14,869 nt of DNA, taken from assembly GCA_934462775.1 (NCBI GenBank), contig CAKSIR010000048.1, positions 1-14,869 of the forward strand, written 5' to 3'. The notes under the pieces were generated by a model. It did not search any database and was not told the DNA's origin. It saw only the letters and a list, made by a program, of their open reading frames with translations. Numbering within the stretch: the first letter of the stretch is position 1; every line of letters begins with the position of its first letter. The DNA is from an uncultured Ruminiclostridium sp. Its GTDB lineage: Bacteria; Bacillota; Clostridia; Oscillospirales; Ruminococcaceae. Shown here one piece after another: positions 1 through 6,797 of this stretch. A program made the translations under genes and the position numbers.

Positions 1-1
1 C

Positions 2-82
2 AGCGGCGATGACAAGGCGTTTGTGAGGAACAGCGTGTGCAATTATGTTATAAAGCAGATGAATGAAAAAAACTCCCACTAA
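2..82 (+). CDS. C-terminal end of an unidentified protein (partial)
   Basis: An open frame enters from the left edge and gives 26 residues, beginning SGDDKAFVRN and ending NEKNSH, before a TAA stop at 80-82. The piece is too short to assign to a family. The stop codon lies inside the hairpin at 73-92, which is typical of a gene end, but that hairpin has its T-tract only on the minus strand. It could be the true end of an upstream gene or a chance frame; the evidence is weak. Confidence 0.3.
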   Translation, partial: SGDDKAFVRNSVCNYVIKQMNEKNSH

Positions 83-92
83 TTTGTGGGAG
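66..92 (-). terminator. Rho-independent terminator, minus strand
   Basis: CTCCCAC at 73-79 pairs perfectly with GTGGGAG at 86-92 around a 6-nt loop. Read on the minus strand the stem is followed by seven Ts (complement of the A-run 66-72). It would end transcription coming from the AraC-type gene at 272-1057. On the plus strand the stem is followed by CTTCGG, so it is not a plus-strand terminator. Confidence 0.75.
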
Positions 93-245
93 CTTCGGCT
101 TGTCGAAGAGGAAATTCGGCATTTGCAGACCACTCTTGATACGATTAACTGCAAGTGTTGGTATTACGAGCAGGCAATGAAGGACGGAGATGAAAGCAGA
201 GTACGCAGCGCCACGTCTTAGGATATGCCTGAGGAAATCAGAAAG
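90..245 (+). pseudogene. Remnant of a MerR-family transcriptional regulator (C-terminal part)
   Basis: The frame starting at 90 reads ELRLVEEEIRHLQ, then TLDTINCKCWYYEQAMKDGD, and stops at TAG 219-221. After the stop the same frame continues DMPEEIRKR. The heptad-like helix followed by a T-L-D-x-I-x-x-K-x-W-Y-Y-E block and a D/N-x-P-x-E-I-R tail is what I know from the C-terminal dimerisation region of many Firmicutes MerR regulators. The N-terminal winged-helix DNA-binding domain is absent. An ATG at 63 opens the same frame (giving 52 residues up to the stop) but has no good ribosome site and runs through the terminator hairpin. I read this as a decayed gene; a small expressed coiled-coil peptide is a less likely alternative. 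Confidence 0.55.
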
Positions 246-271
246 CGTACCTTAGTTTTCATAATGGCTAA

Positions 272-1057
272 TCAGATTTTGCGGCGGTATTCGGACGGAG
301 TTTTTCCAACTATCTGCTTGAATTGGCGCATAAAGAAAACATCGCTGCTGTAACCGCATTCCTCGGCGATTTCCGCAACGGTCATTCCCGTTGAAGTGAG
401 GTAGTATTTGGCGCGGCTTATCCGCGACAGTATGATGTCGCCGGAGATGGTCGTGCCGAAAATCTTTTTGTAAGTGTGCTGAATTGTGGAGCGTGAAACA
501 GAAAGCATATTAGCCACGCTGTCAACGTTCCATTGCCTTTGCGGAAAGTCGAAAATTTCGTTGCGAATCTGAAGAAGATGATCGTATTTGAGGTTTTCTG
601 TGGGCTTGAGAAAAGCGTCATTATCGTTTATCTGTCTGCTGAGCTTTAGGAAAAGCAGCTTCAGATAGTGGTCGATAATGTCCTTTCTGAATGTGTTTTC
701 CGAGTAGAATTCGTAAGCCATGCTGCGGATTATCATTGAGATTTCGTTGGCGTCATTAAGCTCTGCAACCTTGTTTGTTGGGATTCCCAGCTTTTCCAGC
801 GTTTCAATATCCTCATAGTCCATTCTCAGATGAAACCAGTCGTCGGTGTAGCTGTCGCCGTATGCACGGTAGTGCTGTTCGTGACCGTATGAAAAGAGGA
901 CGAAGGAGTTGGGCTTGGTAACTGTTTCTACTCCGTCAAATGTAAACAGAGCAGGCGTTTTTATCAGCAAAAACAGCCACCAGCTGTCCTTTACCGTTAC
1001 GTCCATTTTGAAATATTTGTCGTGGGTGTGGTTGTAGCCTATTTTTTCTATTTCCAT
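272..1057 (-). CDS. AraC-family transcriptional regulator
   Basis: Predicted cytoplasmic sugar-responsive transcription factor of 261 residues. Residues 1-100 are a cupin-like ligand-binding region containing F-D-G-V and a Y-G-H-E-Q-H-Y-R block, close to the AraC-type N-terminal fold in which such residues line the effector pocket. The C-terminal 90 residues form the two helix-turn-helix units: the first around 177-200 (WNVDSVANMLSVSRSTIQ) and the second around 225-250 (MTVAEIAEECGYSSDVFFM), ending in the usual F-K-x-x-x-G-x-T-P-S-E-Y-R. The start is supported by AGAGGTT five bases before the ATG and by a good promoter at 1090-1118. It is divergent from the binding-protein/GH43/GH5/GH27 series and is most likely its regulator, probably an activator. 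The effector is unknown. Family call is firm, the target is inference. Confidence 0.93.
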   Translation of the reverse strand: MEIEKIGYNHTHDKYFKMDVTVKDSWWLFLLIKTPALFTFDGVETVTKPNSFVLFSYGHEQHYRAYGDSYTDDWFHLRMDYEDIETLEKLGIPTNKVAELNDANEISMIIRSMAYEFYSENTFRKDIIDHYLKLLFLKLSRQINDNDAFLKPTENLKYDHLLQIRNEIFDFPQRQWNVDSVANMLSVSRSTIQHTYKKIFGTTISGDIILSRISRAKYYLTSTGMTVAEIAEECGYSSDVFFMRQFKQIVGKTPSEYRRKI

Positions 1058-1089
1058 AAGTCAACCTCTGTAAAACAAATTATAACTTT

Positions 1090-1118
1090 ATTATAGTATA
1101 AAAGTGCAGTAAATGCAA
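1090..1118 (-). promoter_or_regulatory. Promoter of the AraC-type gene
   Basis: On the minus strand TTGCAT (1113-1118) and a perfect TATAAT (1090-1095) are separated by 17 bases, ending about 33 bases before the start codon at 1057. Its -35 hexamer lies immediately beside the palindrome GCAAATTTGC (1119-1128), so a protein bound there would contact or block this promoter. Confidence 0.75.
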
Positions 1119-1182
1119 GCAAATTTGCACAATTGTTTAGTTGATTGGACGTTTTTGTATATTGTTTATCTTTTGTGCAAAT
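1119..1182. promoter_or_regulatory. Inverted-repeat operator pair between the divergent promoters
   Basis: ATTTGCACAA (1123-1132) is repeated exactly in inverted orientation as TTGTGCAAAT (1173-1182), 50 bases apart centre to centre (about five helical turns). The left arm overlaps the 10-base palindrome GCAAATTTGC (1119-1128). The right arm lies between the -35 and -10 of the binding-protein promoter. AraC-family proteins commonly bind repeated sites at divergent promoters, so these are candidate sites for the neighbouring regulator; that link is inferred. Confidence 0.55.
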
Positions 1183-1190
1183 GGTATACT
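1162..1190 (+). promoter_or_regulatory. Promoter of the sugar-binding protein series
   Basis: TTGTTT (1162-1167) and TATACT (1185-1190) are 17 bases apart. The -35 is weak, as expected for an activator-dependent promoter, and the operator arm TTGTGCAAAT sits in the spacer. It implies a leader of roughly 80 bases, A/T-rich and with ACGCAG repeated three times (1230, 1243, 1252), before the ribosome site at about 1264-1269. Confidence 0.6.
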
Positions 1191-1276
1191 TGTTTCAAGG
1201 TCATACAAAAAAAGTTGTACAAATAATCAACGCAGCTTTTTTACGCAGCAAACGCAGTATCGAAAGGAAAAAGATA

Positions 1277-2677
1277 ATGAAGACATCAAAGCGTGTTCTC
1301 GCGGCTATGCTAAGCCTCGTAACAATTTTCAGCGTCACTGCCTGCTCAGGCGGCGGCAGCAGCACAACAACCGAAGCGACAACTACCTCAAACACCCTCG
1401 ATGACGACATCAACAACCCCGTTGACGTTTCCGAAATCGTTGAAAATCAGGGTGAAAAGAAAGAGCTTGAAAATCCGGATCTTACATATTTCGGTTTCTA
1501 CGACATGAGAGTTGCGGGCGATATTAAGCCCGGAGTTAAAATGTTTGAAGAAACCTACGGCGGAAAGATTGATTATGAGCAGGTTGCATGGAACGACCGT
1601 GTTGACAAGCTGCTTACTCTTATTGTAAGCGATCAGTCGCCTGACCTTGTTGACAAGGAGGACAACTCCTTCCCCCATCTTATGAGCAGGTCTACCTATA
1701 CAGACCTTACGGACTACATTGACCTTTCACAGCCTCAGTGGGCAGGCTATGAGGATCTTATCGAACAGTACGCATACGGCGGAAAGCATTACTACTATCC
1801 ATTTACAGCCAGCGCTCTGAACAACTGCCTTATCTACAACAAGACCCTGTTCGACCAGTACGGACTTGACGATCCGCTGGACAAGTACAACAGCAATGAA
1901 TGGACGTGGACAACGTTCAAGCAGGCAATGATTGACTTTATGAAGGCGGCTCCGGATACGGCTATCGGCGGTATTTACGGACTTGTGGGCAACGACATAA
2001 TCCTTTCCACCGGCACGCCGATGATAGGCAAGGACGAAAGCGGCAAGCTGGTAAATAATATGTCGACAGCGAGCGTTGAACGTGCAGCTAACTTCCTTGA
2101 GGAAATCAGAAAGGAAGGCCTTGCGGTAAGAGGCGACGGAATGTGGTCAAACGAACACGAACCTCTTGCAAGCGGCAAGACGGCTTTCCTCGGCGTTGGT
2201 ACATGGAAGCTCACAGACTTTATCAAGAGATACCCGGATTACGAATTCGGCATGGTTCCTTTCCCAAGAGATGAAAAGGCTGACGCTTACTACTACGGTT
2301 CTTCCAACTTCGGTTACTTTGTTCCAGCAGGTTCAAAGAACGTAGAGGGCGCTGCAGCGTTTATTGACATCATGCGTCTTTGCAAGACTGATCCCGATAT
2401 TGTATCCGTTGTAAACGAAAGCATCATGAACGACAAGAAGTATTCTCAGGAACAGTTCGATTTCCTCTCACAGTTTGAAGAAATCGCAAACTACGATATG
2501 GTTATCAACATGGCTTACGGCTTCAACTCCGAAACATCAACGCTTATTGACGATATTCTTGTCAATGTAGCATTTGCACAGGGCGAAGAACAGCAGTCGT
2601 GGTCATCTCTGAGAACATCTTACGAGGGCGTTCTTCAGGATACGCTTGATCAGTACAACGCGCTTCTTGCAGGCTAA
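1277..2677 (+). CDS. Sugar ABC transporter substrate-binding lipoprotein (CUT1 type)
   Basis: A 466-residue extracellular solute-binding protein of the group 1 (COG1653-like) type, anchored to the membrane and expected to capture oligosaccharides for an ABC importer. Residues 1-22 form a signal peptide with K and R at the start, a hydrophobic core and the lipobox V-T-A-C, so Cys23 would be lipidated. A Gly/Ser/Thr-rich linker follows. The mature part has the features of the family, such as a V-A-W-N-D-R-V-D-K-L-L segment near the N-terminus and an F-G-M-V-P-F-P block for the lobe hinge. The frame opens upstream at 1145, but that start precedes the promoter -10; ATG 1277 has GAAAGGAAA upstream and gives a proper signal peptide. 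It is the first gene after the divergent AraC-type regulator. No permease or ATPase gene follows, so the partners must be encoded elsewhere. Sugar specificity cannot be read from the sequence. Confidence 0.93.
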   Translation: MKTSKRVLAAMLSLVTIFSVTACSGGGSSTTTEATTTSNTLDDDINNPVDVSEIVENQGEKKELENPDLTYFGFYDMRVAGDIKPGVKMFEETYGGKIDYEQVAWNDRVDKLLTLIVSDQSPDLVDKEDNSFPHLMSRSTYTDLTDYIDLSQPQWAGYEDLIEQYAYGGKHYYYPFTASALNNCLIYNKTLFDQYGLDDPLDKYNSNEWTWTTFKQAMIDFMKAAPDTAIGGIYGLVGNDIILSTGTPMIGKDESGKLVNNMSTASVERAANFLEEIRKEGLAVRGDGMWSNEHEPLASGKTAFLGVGTWKLTDFIKRYPDYEFGMVPFPRDEKADAYYYGSSNFGYFVPAGSKNVEGAAAFIDIMRLCKTDPDIVSVVNESIMNDKKYSQEQFDFLSQFEEIANYDMVINMAYGFNSETSTLIDDILVNVAFAQGEEQQSWSSLRTSYEGVLQDTLDQYNALLAG

Positions 2678-2699
2678 ATTCTTACTCTTTATACATTCA

Positions 2700-2733
2700 C
2701 AGAGTTCATTTTGCGTTGGCAGAATGAACTCTG
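2700..2733 (+). promoter_or_regulatory. Long intergenic stem-loop without T-tract
   Basis: CAGAGTTCATTTTGC (2700-2714) pairs with GCAGAATGAACTCTG (2719-2733): 15 pairs including one G-T wobble, closed by the tetraloop GTTG. It is followed by TAATTATCTG rather than a run of T, so it is a poor terminator. It lies 22 bases after the binding-protein stop and before the ribosome site of the GH43 gene. The likely role is to protect the 3' end of the binding-protein message or cause partial termination, giving more binding protein than enzyme, as known for malE-type operons. Confidence 0.7.
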
Positions 2734-2760
2734 TAATTATCTGACGATACGGAGGCAACT

Positions 2761-4230
2761 ATGAAATATACAAATCCTGTTGTTAAGGGATTTTATCCCG
2801 ACCCCAGTGTTTGCCGCGCGAACGGTAAATTTTACATGGTAAACAGCAGCTTTCAGTATTTCCCGGGTGTTCCGCTTTTTGAAAGCGATAACCTTGTAAA
2901 CTGGACGCAGATCGGCTATGTTCTTACAAGAAAGAATCAGGTAATGCTCGAGGGAATCAACAGCAGCGGCGGAGTTTTCGCTCCTACAATTCGGTATAAC
3001 AACGGCAGATTCTACATGGTAACAACCAATGATACAACCCATCAAAACTTCTTTGTTTATACCGATGACATTTACGGCGAGTGGTCCGATCCCGTTTACG
3101 TTGATCAGGGCGGCATCGATCCGTCGCTGTTTTTTGAGGACGGAAAAACCTATTTTATGAGCAACGGCACTGACGAAAACGGTAAAGGCGCAGTTATTCA
3201 GTGCGAAATTGATCCGATAACAGGCGAAAAGCTGTCGCCGAGCAGAGCAATCTGGAACGGCAGCGGCGGACGCTATCTTGAAAGCCCTCATCTGTACAAA
3301 ATCGGCGGCAAATACTACCTTATGGCAGCGGAGGGCGGCACTGAGTACGGTCACATGATAACCTATGCAGCTGCGGATACGCCTTACGGAAAGTTTGAAA
3401 ACTATCCGCATAATCCGGTCCTCACAAACAGAAACAAGGCGCCCTTTATCATTCAGGGAATAGGTCACGGCGACCTTATTGAGGACTATAACGGAAACTG
3501 GCACATTCTGAGCCTTGGATTCCGTCAGCTTGGAATTTGGATGCCCTATCATCAGCTTGGCAGAGAAGTGTTCCTGACGCCTGTAAGGTTTGATGAAAAC
3601 GGTTGGTTTACCGCAGGAAATGACGGCACAACCGATGAAAGCTATGAAATTGAAGGCAATTTTGAGCAGGTTGAAAAGAAAGAATACACCTTCGGCAACA
3701 CCGATTTCAGCATCGACTGGTCGTATATGCGCCACCCTGCTCTTGAAAATTACAGCCTTGGCGATAAGGTGACTCTTATCGGAACGGACAAGACCCTTGA
3801 CGATGCTGCGTCGCCTACGTTTATCGCGCTCCGTCAGCGGGACTTTTGCGGCGAAATGAGCTGCACTGTAAGCCTTGAAAGCGGCGAAGCGGGACTTACC
3901 GCCTATATGTGCGAAAATGAGCATTACGAGGCTGCCGTCCGAAAAAACGGCAGCGAATACGAGGTTATTTCAAAGCTGAATATCGGCGGCATAAAGCATA
4001 TTGAAAAGGCTGAGAAAATAAGCGGCGGCAGCGTATCGCTGAAAATTCGCTTCAACAACTGGAGCTACGAGCTTATCGCCGAATGCGACGGCAGGGAAAT
4101 CAATCTTGGCTGCGGTCAGGCAAAGTACCTTTCAAGCGAGGTTTCGGGCGGATTTACAGGGGTTATGCTGGGACTTTACGCAGTAAACGGCAAGGCTGAG
4201 TTTACTGAATTTTTATGCAAATACGAATAA
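2761..4230 (+). CDS. Glycoside hydrolase family 43 (beta-xylosidase/alpha-L-arabinofuranosidase type)
   Basis: A 489-residue enzyme without signal peptide, so probably cytoplasmic and acting on imported oligosaccharides to release xylose or arabinose. Residues 1-295 are the five-bladed propeller domain. The three acidic catalytic residues are visible: Asp14 in G-F-Y-P-D-P-S (base), Asp120 in G-G-I-D-P-S (pKa modulator) and Glu174 in Y-L-E-S-P-H (general acid). His236 in G-I-G-H-G-D is also the conserved one. Residues 300-489 fit the beta-sandwich domain that follows the propeller in many GH43 xylosidases. GGAGG lies six bases before the ATG. The gene follows the sugar-binding protein and precedes GH5. 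Family and fold are firm; the choice between xylosidase and arabinofuranosidase is open. Confidence 0.93.
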   Translation: MKYTNPVVKGFYPDPSVCRANGKFYMVNSSFQYFPGVPLFESDNLVNWTQIGYVLTRKNQVMLEGINSSGGVFAPTIRYNNGRFYMVTTNDTTHQNFFVYTDDIYGEWSDPVYVDQGGIDPSLFFEDGKTYFMSNGTDENGKGAVIQCEIDPITGEKLSPSRAIWNGSGGRYLESPHLYKIGGKYYLMAAEGGTEYGHMITYAAADTPYGKFENYPHNPVLTNRNKAPFIIQGIGHGDLIEDYNGNWHILSLGFRQLGIWMPYHQLGREVFLTPVRFDENGWFTAGNDGTTDESYEIEGNFEQVEKKEYTFGNTDFSIDWSYMRHPALENYSLGDKVTLIGTDKTLDDAASPTFIALRQRDFCGEMSCTVSLESGEAGLTAYMCENEHYEAAVRKNGSEYEVISKLNIGGIKHIEKAEKISGGSVSLKIRFNNWSYELIAECDGREINLGCGQAKYLSSEVSGGFTGVMLGLYAVNGKAEFTEFLCKYE

Positions 4231-4244
4231 AGAGGAGTGTTGAT

Positions 4245-5471
4245 ATGAATACATTAAAGAAAGCGGCAGCCGCTGTTTTATCGGCGGTAATGATTGTAAC
4301 ATCGCTCACCGCCTGCACTCCGAGCGGTCCTCACGCCTCTAAAAACGGCATTACCACCATAGACAACGGTGTAATGCGCAATGATATGACGTCGGACGAT
4401 TACGTCCGCGAAATTGGCATAGGCGAAAATCTCGGCAACACAATGGAAGCGTGCTGGTCCAATGAATCCAATGCAACAAGCGGTGCGAGCGAAATAGGCT
4501 CGAACACTGTTTCGGATTATGAGAAGTGCTGGGGTGCGGGGATAACCACGCAGGAAGCCATTGACGGCATGAAGGCGGCAGGCTTTGACACGGTGAGAGT
4601 GCCTGTTTACTGGGGCAACATGATGGCTGACGACGGTACGTTTACAATCAACAACGACTATTTCAACCGTGTTGAGGAAATCATCAACTATTGCCGCAAC
4701 GACGGTCTTTACGTTGTAATAAACGTTCACCACTATGACGAGTTTCTTGTAAAGCACTTAAGCGAGGACGAGGCTGTCAATGCCGCAAAAATATTATGGA
4801 CCCAGATTGCAAATCGTTTTAAGGAATACTCCGATTACCTGATTTTCGAGGGCTATAATGAAAATCTCGGTACAACACGCGAAAGCGATAATTACACAGA
4901 CGCTCAAAAGTTCGAATATGTTAATCGCATGAATCAGACCTTTGTTGACGCGGTAAGGGCGACAGGCGGCAACAATGCGACAAGAATGCTGATTATTTCC
5001 GGCTATTGGACAAACATTGACCTTACAACAAGCGATAAGTTTATTGTTCCTGCCGACACGGTAAGCGACAGAATCATGGTTTCCGTACACTATGTCGATA
5101 ACGCGATGTACTGGACTAATCAGATTGGCGGACAGAGCTGGTACGATTACGCGATTGCACAGTGCGAGCTGCTTAAAAAGGCGTTTACCGATAAGGGAAT
5201 CAAGGTGTTTATAGGCGAATGTACATCAATTTACGGCATCGACCGTTTTGCATCCAACGCAGACGTAACGAACGACCCTGTGGAGGCGCTGCGCATTATG
5301 ATGAACATGATTACCGATTACGGATTTATTCCTGTTTTGTGGGACATTGACAAGAATTTTTACCTCCGTTCAGTTGGAAAAATCAGAACTGATGAAGAGG
5401 CGGCGGTAATAATGGAAACCGCAAGGAAAATCAATCCCGACAGAGCGGATTGGGTAAAGGAGAGCGAATAA
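4245..5471 (+). CDS. Glycoside hydrolase family 5 lipoprotein (endo-glycanase)
   Basis: A 408-residue surface-anchored endo-acting glycanase. Residues 1-23 are a signal peptide with lipobox L-T-A-C, so Cys24 is the predicted lipid anchor. The TIM barrel shows the GH5 landmarks: N-L-G-N-T (62-66), Arg118 in T-V-R-V-P, His162-His163, the acid/base Glu206 in F-E-G-Y-N-E-N, His282 in V-H-Y, the nucleophile Glu325 in F-I-G-E-C and Trp366 near the end. The usual N-E-P of the acid/base strand is N-E-N here. The frame opens earlier at 4215, overlapping GH43, but ATG 4245 has AGAGGAG at the right distance and starts the signal peptide. It is 14 bases after GH43 and one base before GH27. Backbone specificity (beta-glucan, xyloglucan, mannan or xylan) cannot be decided. 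Confidence 0.9.
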   Translation: MNTLKKAAAAVLSAVMIVTSLTACTPSGPHASKNGITTIDNGVMRNDMTSDDYVREIGIGENLGNTMEACWSNESNATSGASEIGSNTVSDYEKCWGAGITTQEAIDGMKAAGFDTVRVPVYWGNMMADDGTFTINNDYFNRVEEIINYCRNDGLYVVINVHHYDEFLVKHLSEDEAVNAAKILWTQIANRFKEYSDYLIFEGYNENLGTTRESDNYTDAQKFEYVNRMNQTFVDAVRATGGNNATRMLIISGYWTNIDLTTSDKFIVPADTVSDRIMVSVHYVDNAMYWTNQIGGQSWYDYAIAQCELLKKAFTDKGIKVFIGECTSIYGIDRFASNADVTNDPVEALRIMMNMITDYGFIPVLWDIDKNFYLRSVGKIRTDEEAAVIMETARKINPDRADWVKESE

Positions 5472-5472
5472 G

Positions 5473-6729
5473 ATGAGTTTTGCAAAACCGCCTATGGGCT
5501 GGAACAGCTGGGATTGCTACGGCGCTTCGGTTACAGAGGACATTGTCAGAAAAAATGCCGAATACATGGCGAAAAATTTGAAGCAGTTCGGTTGGGAGTA
5601 CGTTGTTGTTGACATTCAGTGGTCGGAACCTACTGCCGAAAACCACAGCTATCACCCGTTTACCGAGCTTTGCATGGATGAATACAGCAGGCTTATTCCT
5701 GCTGAAAACAGGTTCCCGTCGTCAAAGGGCGGAAAGGGCTTTGCACCTCTTGCTGAATACGTTCATTCGCTGGGGCTCAAGTTCGGTATCCACATTATGC
5801 GCGGTATTCCAAGACAGGCAGCACACCGAAACACAGCAATCCTCGGCAGCGGTAAAACCGCAAGGCAGATTGCCTCTACCAACTCGACCTGTCCGTGGAA
5901 TACGGATATGTACGGCATAAACACCGACGCAGAGGGTGCGAAGGAGTATTACGAAAGCATTTTTAAGCTGTACGCTGAGTGGGGCGTTGACTTTGTTAAG
6001 GTTGACGACATTGCAAACCATTATCCTGAGCCTGAGGTAGAAATGATTTCAAACGCTCTCAGAAACAGCGGCAGGGAAATGATTTTGAGCCTATCTCCCG
6101 GACCTGCAAAAATTGAGGAAGCGGAGCATCTGAAGCAGTACGCAAATATGTGGCGAATCACAGACGATTTCTGGGATAAGTGGGAGCTGCTTTACGATAT
6201 GTTCAGCCGCGCCGAAATGTGGAGTTCGCACTCCGGCGCAGGTCATTGGCCTGACGCGGATATGCTGCCCATAGGTGCAATTTTGCAGGATTACAGCAAG
6301 GATAACCGCACCGCTTTCACCAAGGATGAGCAGGTTACAATGATGAACCTGTGGTGCATTATGCGTTCTCCGCTGATGATTGGCGGGGATATGGTGTACA
6401 ACGATGACTTCACCTATTCGCTGCTGTCCAACGCCGACCTGCTTGAAATGCTGTCGCAGGCACGTTATTCAAAGCAGGTTTACAGAAGAAGGTTCGACAA
6501 AAGGGAACAGATTGTCTGGTTGGCTGTCCGCAAGGACGGCGGCTATTACCTTGCCGTTTTCAACGCAGGTGAAGAACAGGACGAAATCACTGTAAACCTC
6601 AGCGAGCTTGAACTTGACGGTGAATTTGAATTGTTCGATATATGGACAAAGACAACCGAAAAGGTAAGCGGCACAGTGAGCGTAAGCCTTGCGCCGCACG
6701 CATCAGCCGCTTTCAGACTGAGCAGATAA
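5473..6729 (+). CDS. Glycoside hydrolase family 27 (alpha-galactosidase/beta-L-arabinopyranosidase type)
   Basis: A 418-residue exo-glycosidase without signal peptide, expected to act in the cytoplasm. It opens with P-P-M-G-W-N-S-W, the family signature of the first barrel strand. The nucleophile is most likely Asp178 in F-V-K-V-D-D and the acid/base Asp232 in W-R-I-T-D-D-F-W, four residues after the Arg as in known GH27 enzymes. Residues from about 340 form the C-terminal beta domain (V-W-L-A-V-R through A-A-F-R-L). The strand-2 motif, usually D-D-G/C-W and used to hold galactose, reads V-V-D-I-Q-W (45-50), so the second Asp is lost. That fits GH27 members with a substrate other than alpha-galactose, but is not proof. 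The ATG is one base after the GH5 stop with GGAG inside the end of GH5, so the two are probably translationally coupled. Confidence 0.9.
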   Translation: MSFAKPPMGWNSWDCYGASVTEDIVRKNAEYMAKNLKQFGWEYVVVDIQWSEPTAENHSYHPFTELCMDEYSRLIPAENRFPSSKGGKGFAPLAEYVHSLGLKFGIHIMRGIPRQAAHRNTAILGSGKTARQIASTNSTCPWNTDMYGINTDAEGAKEYYESIFKLYAEWGVDFVKVDDIANHYPEPEVEMISNALRNSGREMILSLSPGPAKIEEAEHLKQYANMWRITDDFWDKWELLYDMFSRAEMWSSHSGAGHWPDADMLPIGAILQDYSKDNRTAFTKDEQVTMMNLWCIMRSPLMIGGDMVYNDDFTYSLLSNADLLEMLSQARYSKQVYRRRFDKREQIVWLAVRKDGGYYLAVFNAGEEQDEITVNLSELELDGEFELFDIWTKTTEKVSGTVSVSLAPHASAAFRLSR

Positions 6730-6742
6730 ACAGTCAATAATC

Positions 6743-6779
6743 AAAATCCTCCCATGATAATTCACGGGAGGATTTTTTA
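6743..6779. terminator. Bidirectional terminator between GH27 and glgP
   Basis: AAAATCCTCCC (6743-6753) pairs with GGGAGGATTTT (6766-6776), followed by TT on the plus strand and preceded by As that become Ts on the minus strand. Three further pairs (6755-6757 with 6762-6764) lie inside the loop. It separates the two converging transcription units, ending 19 bases before the glgP stop codon. Confidence 0.85.
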
Positions 6780-6797
6780 TATAGAGGAAAGAAACTA

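Noticed and set aside
73..92. Hairpin as terminator of the plus-strand fragment at 2-82
   Set aside because: There is no T-run after it on the plus strand; only the minus-strand reading is terminator-like.
1230..1257. Three copies of ACGCAG as a possible repeat array
   Set aside because: Irregular spacing (13 and 9 bases) and only six bases each; nothing CRISPR-like and probably chance.
1145..1276. Upstream extension of the sugar-binding protein
   Set aside because: It would start before the -10 element and hide the lipoprotein signal peptide; ATG 1277 has the ribosome site.
2737..3924. Minus-strand open frame of 395 codons opposite the GH43 gene
   Set aside because: It lies antisense to a clear GH43 enzyme with all catalytic residues, has no family features of its own, and is explained by codon bias.
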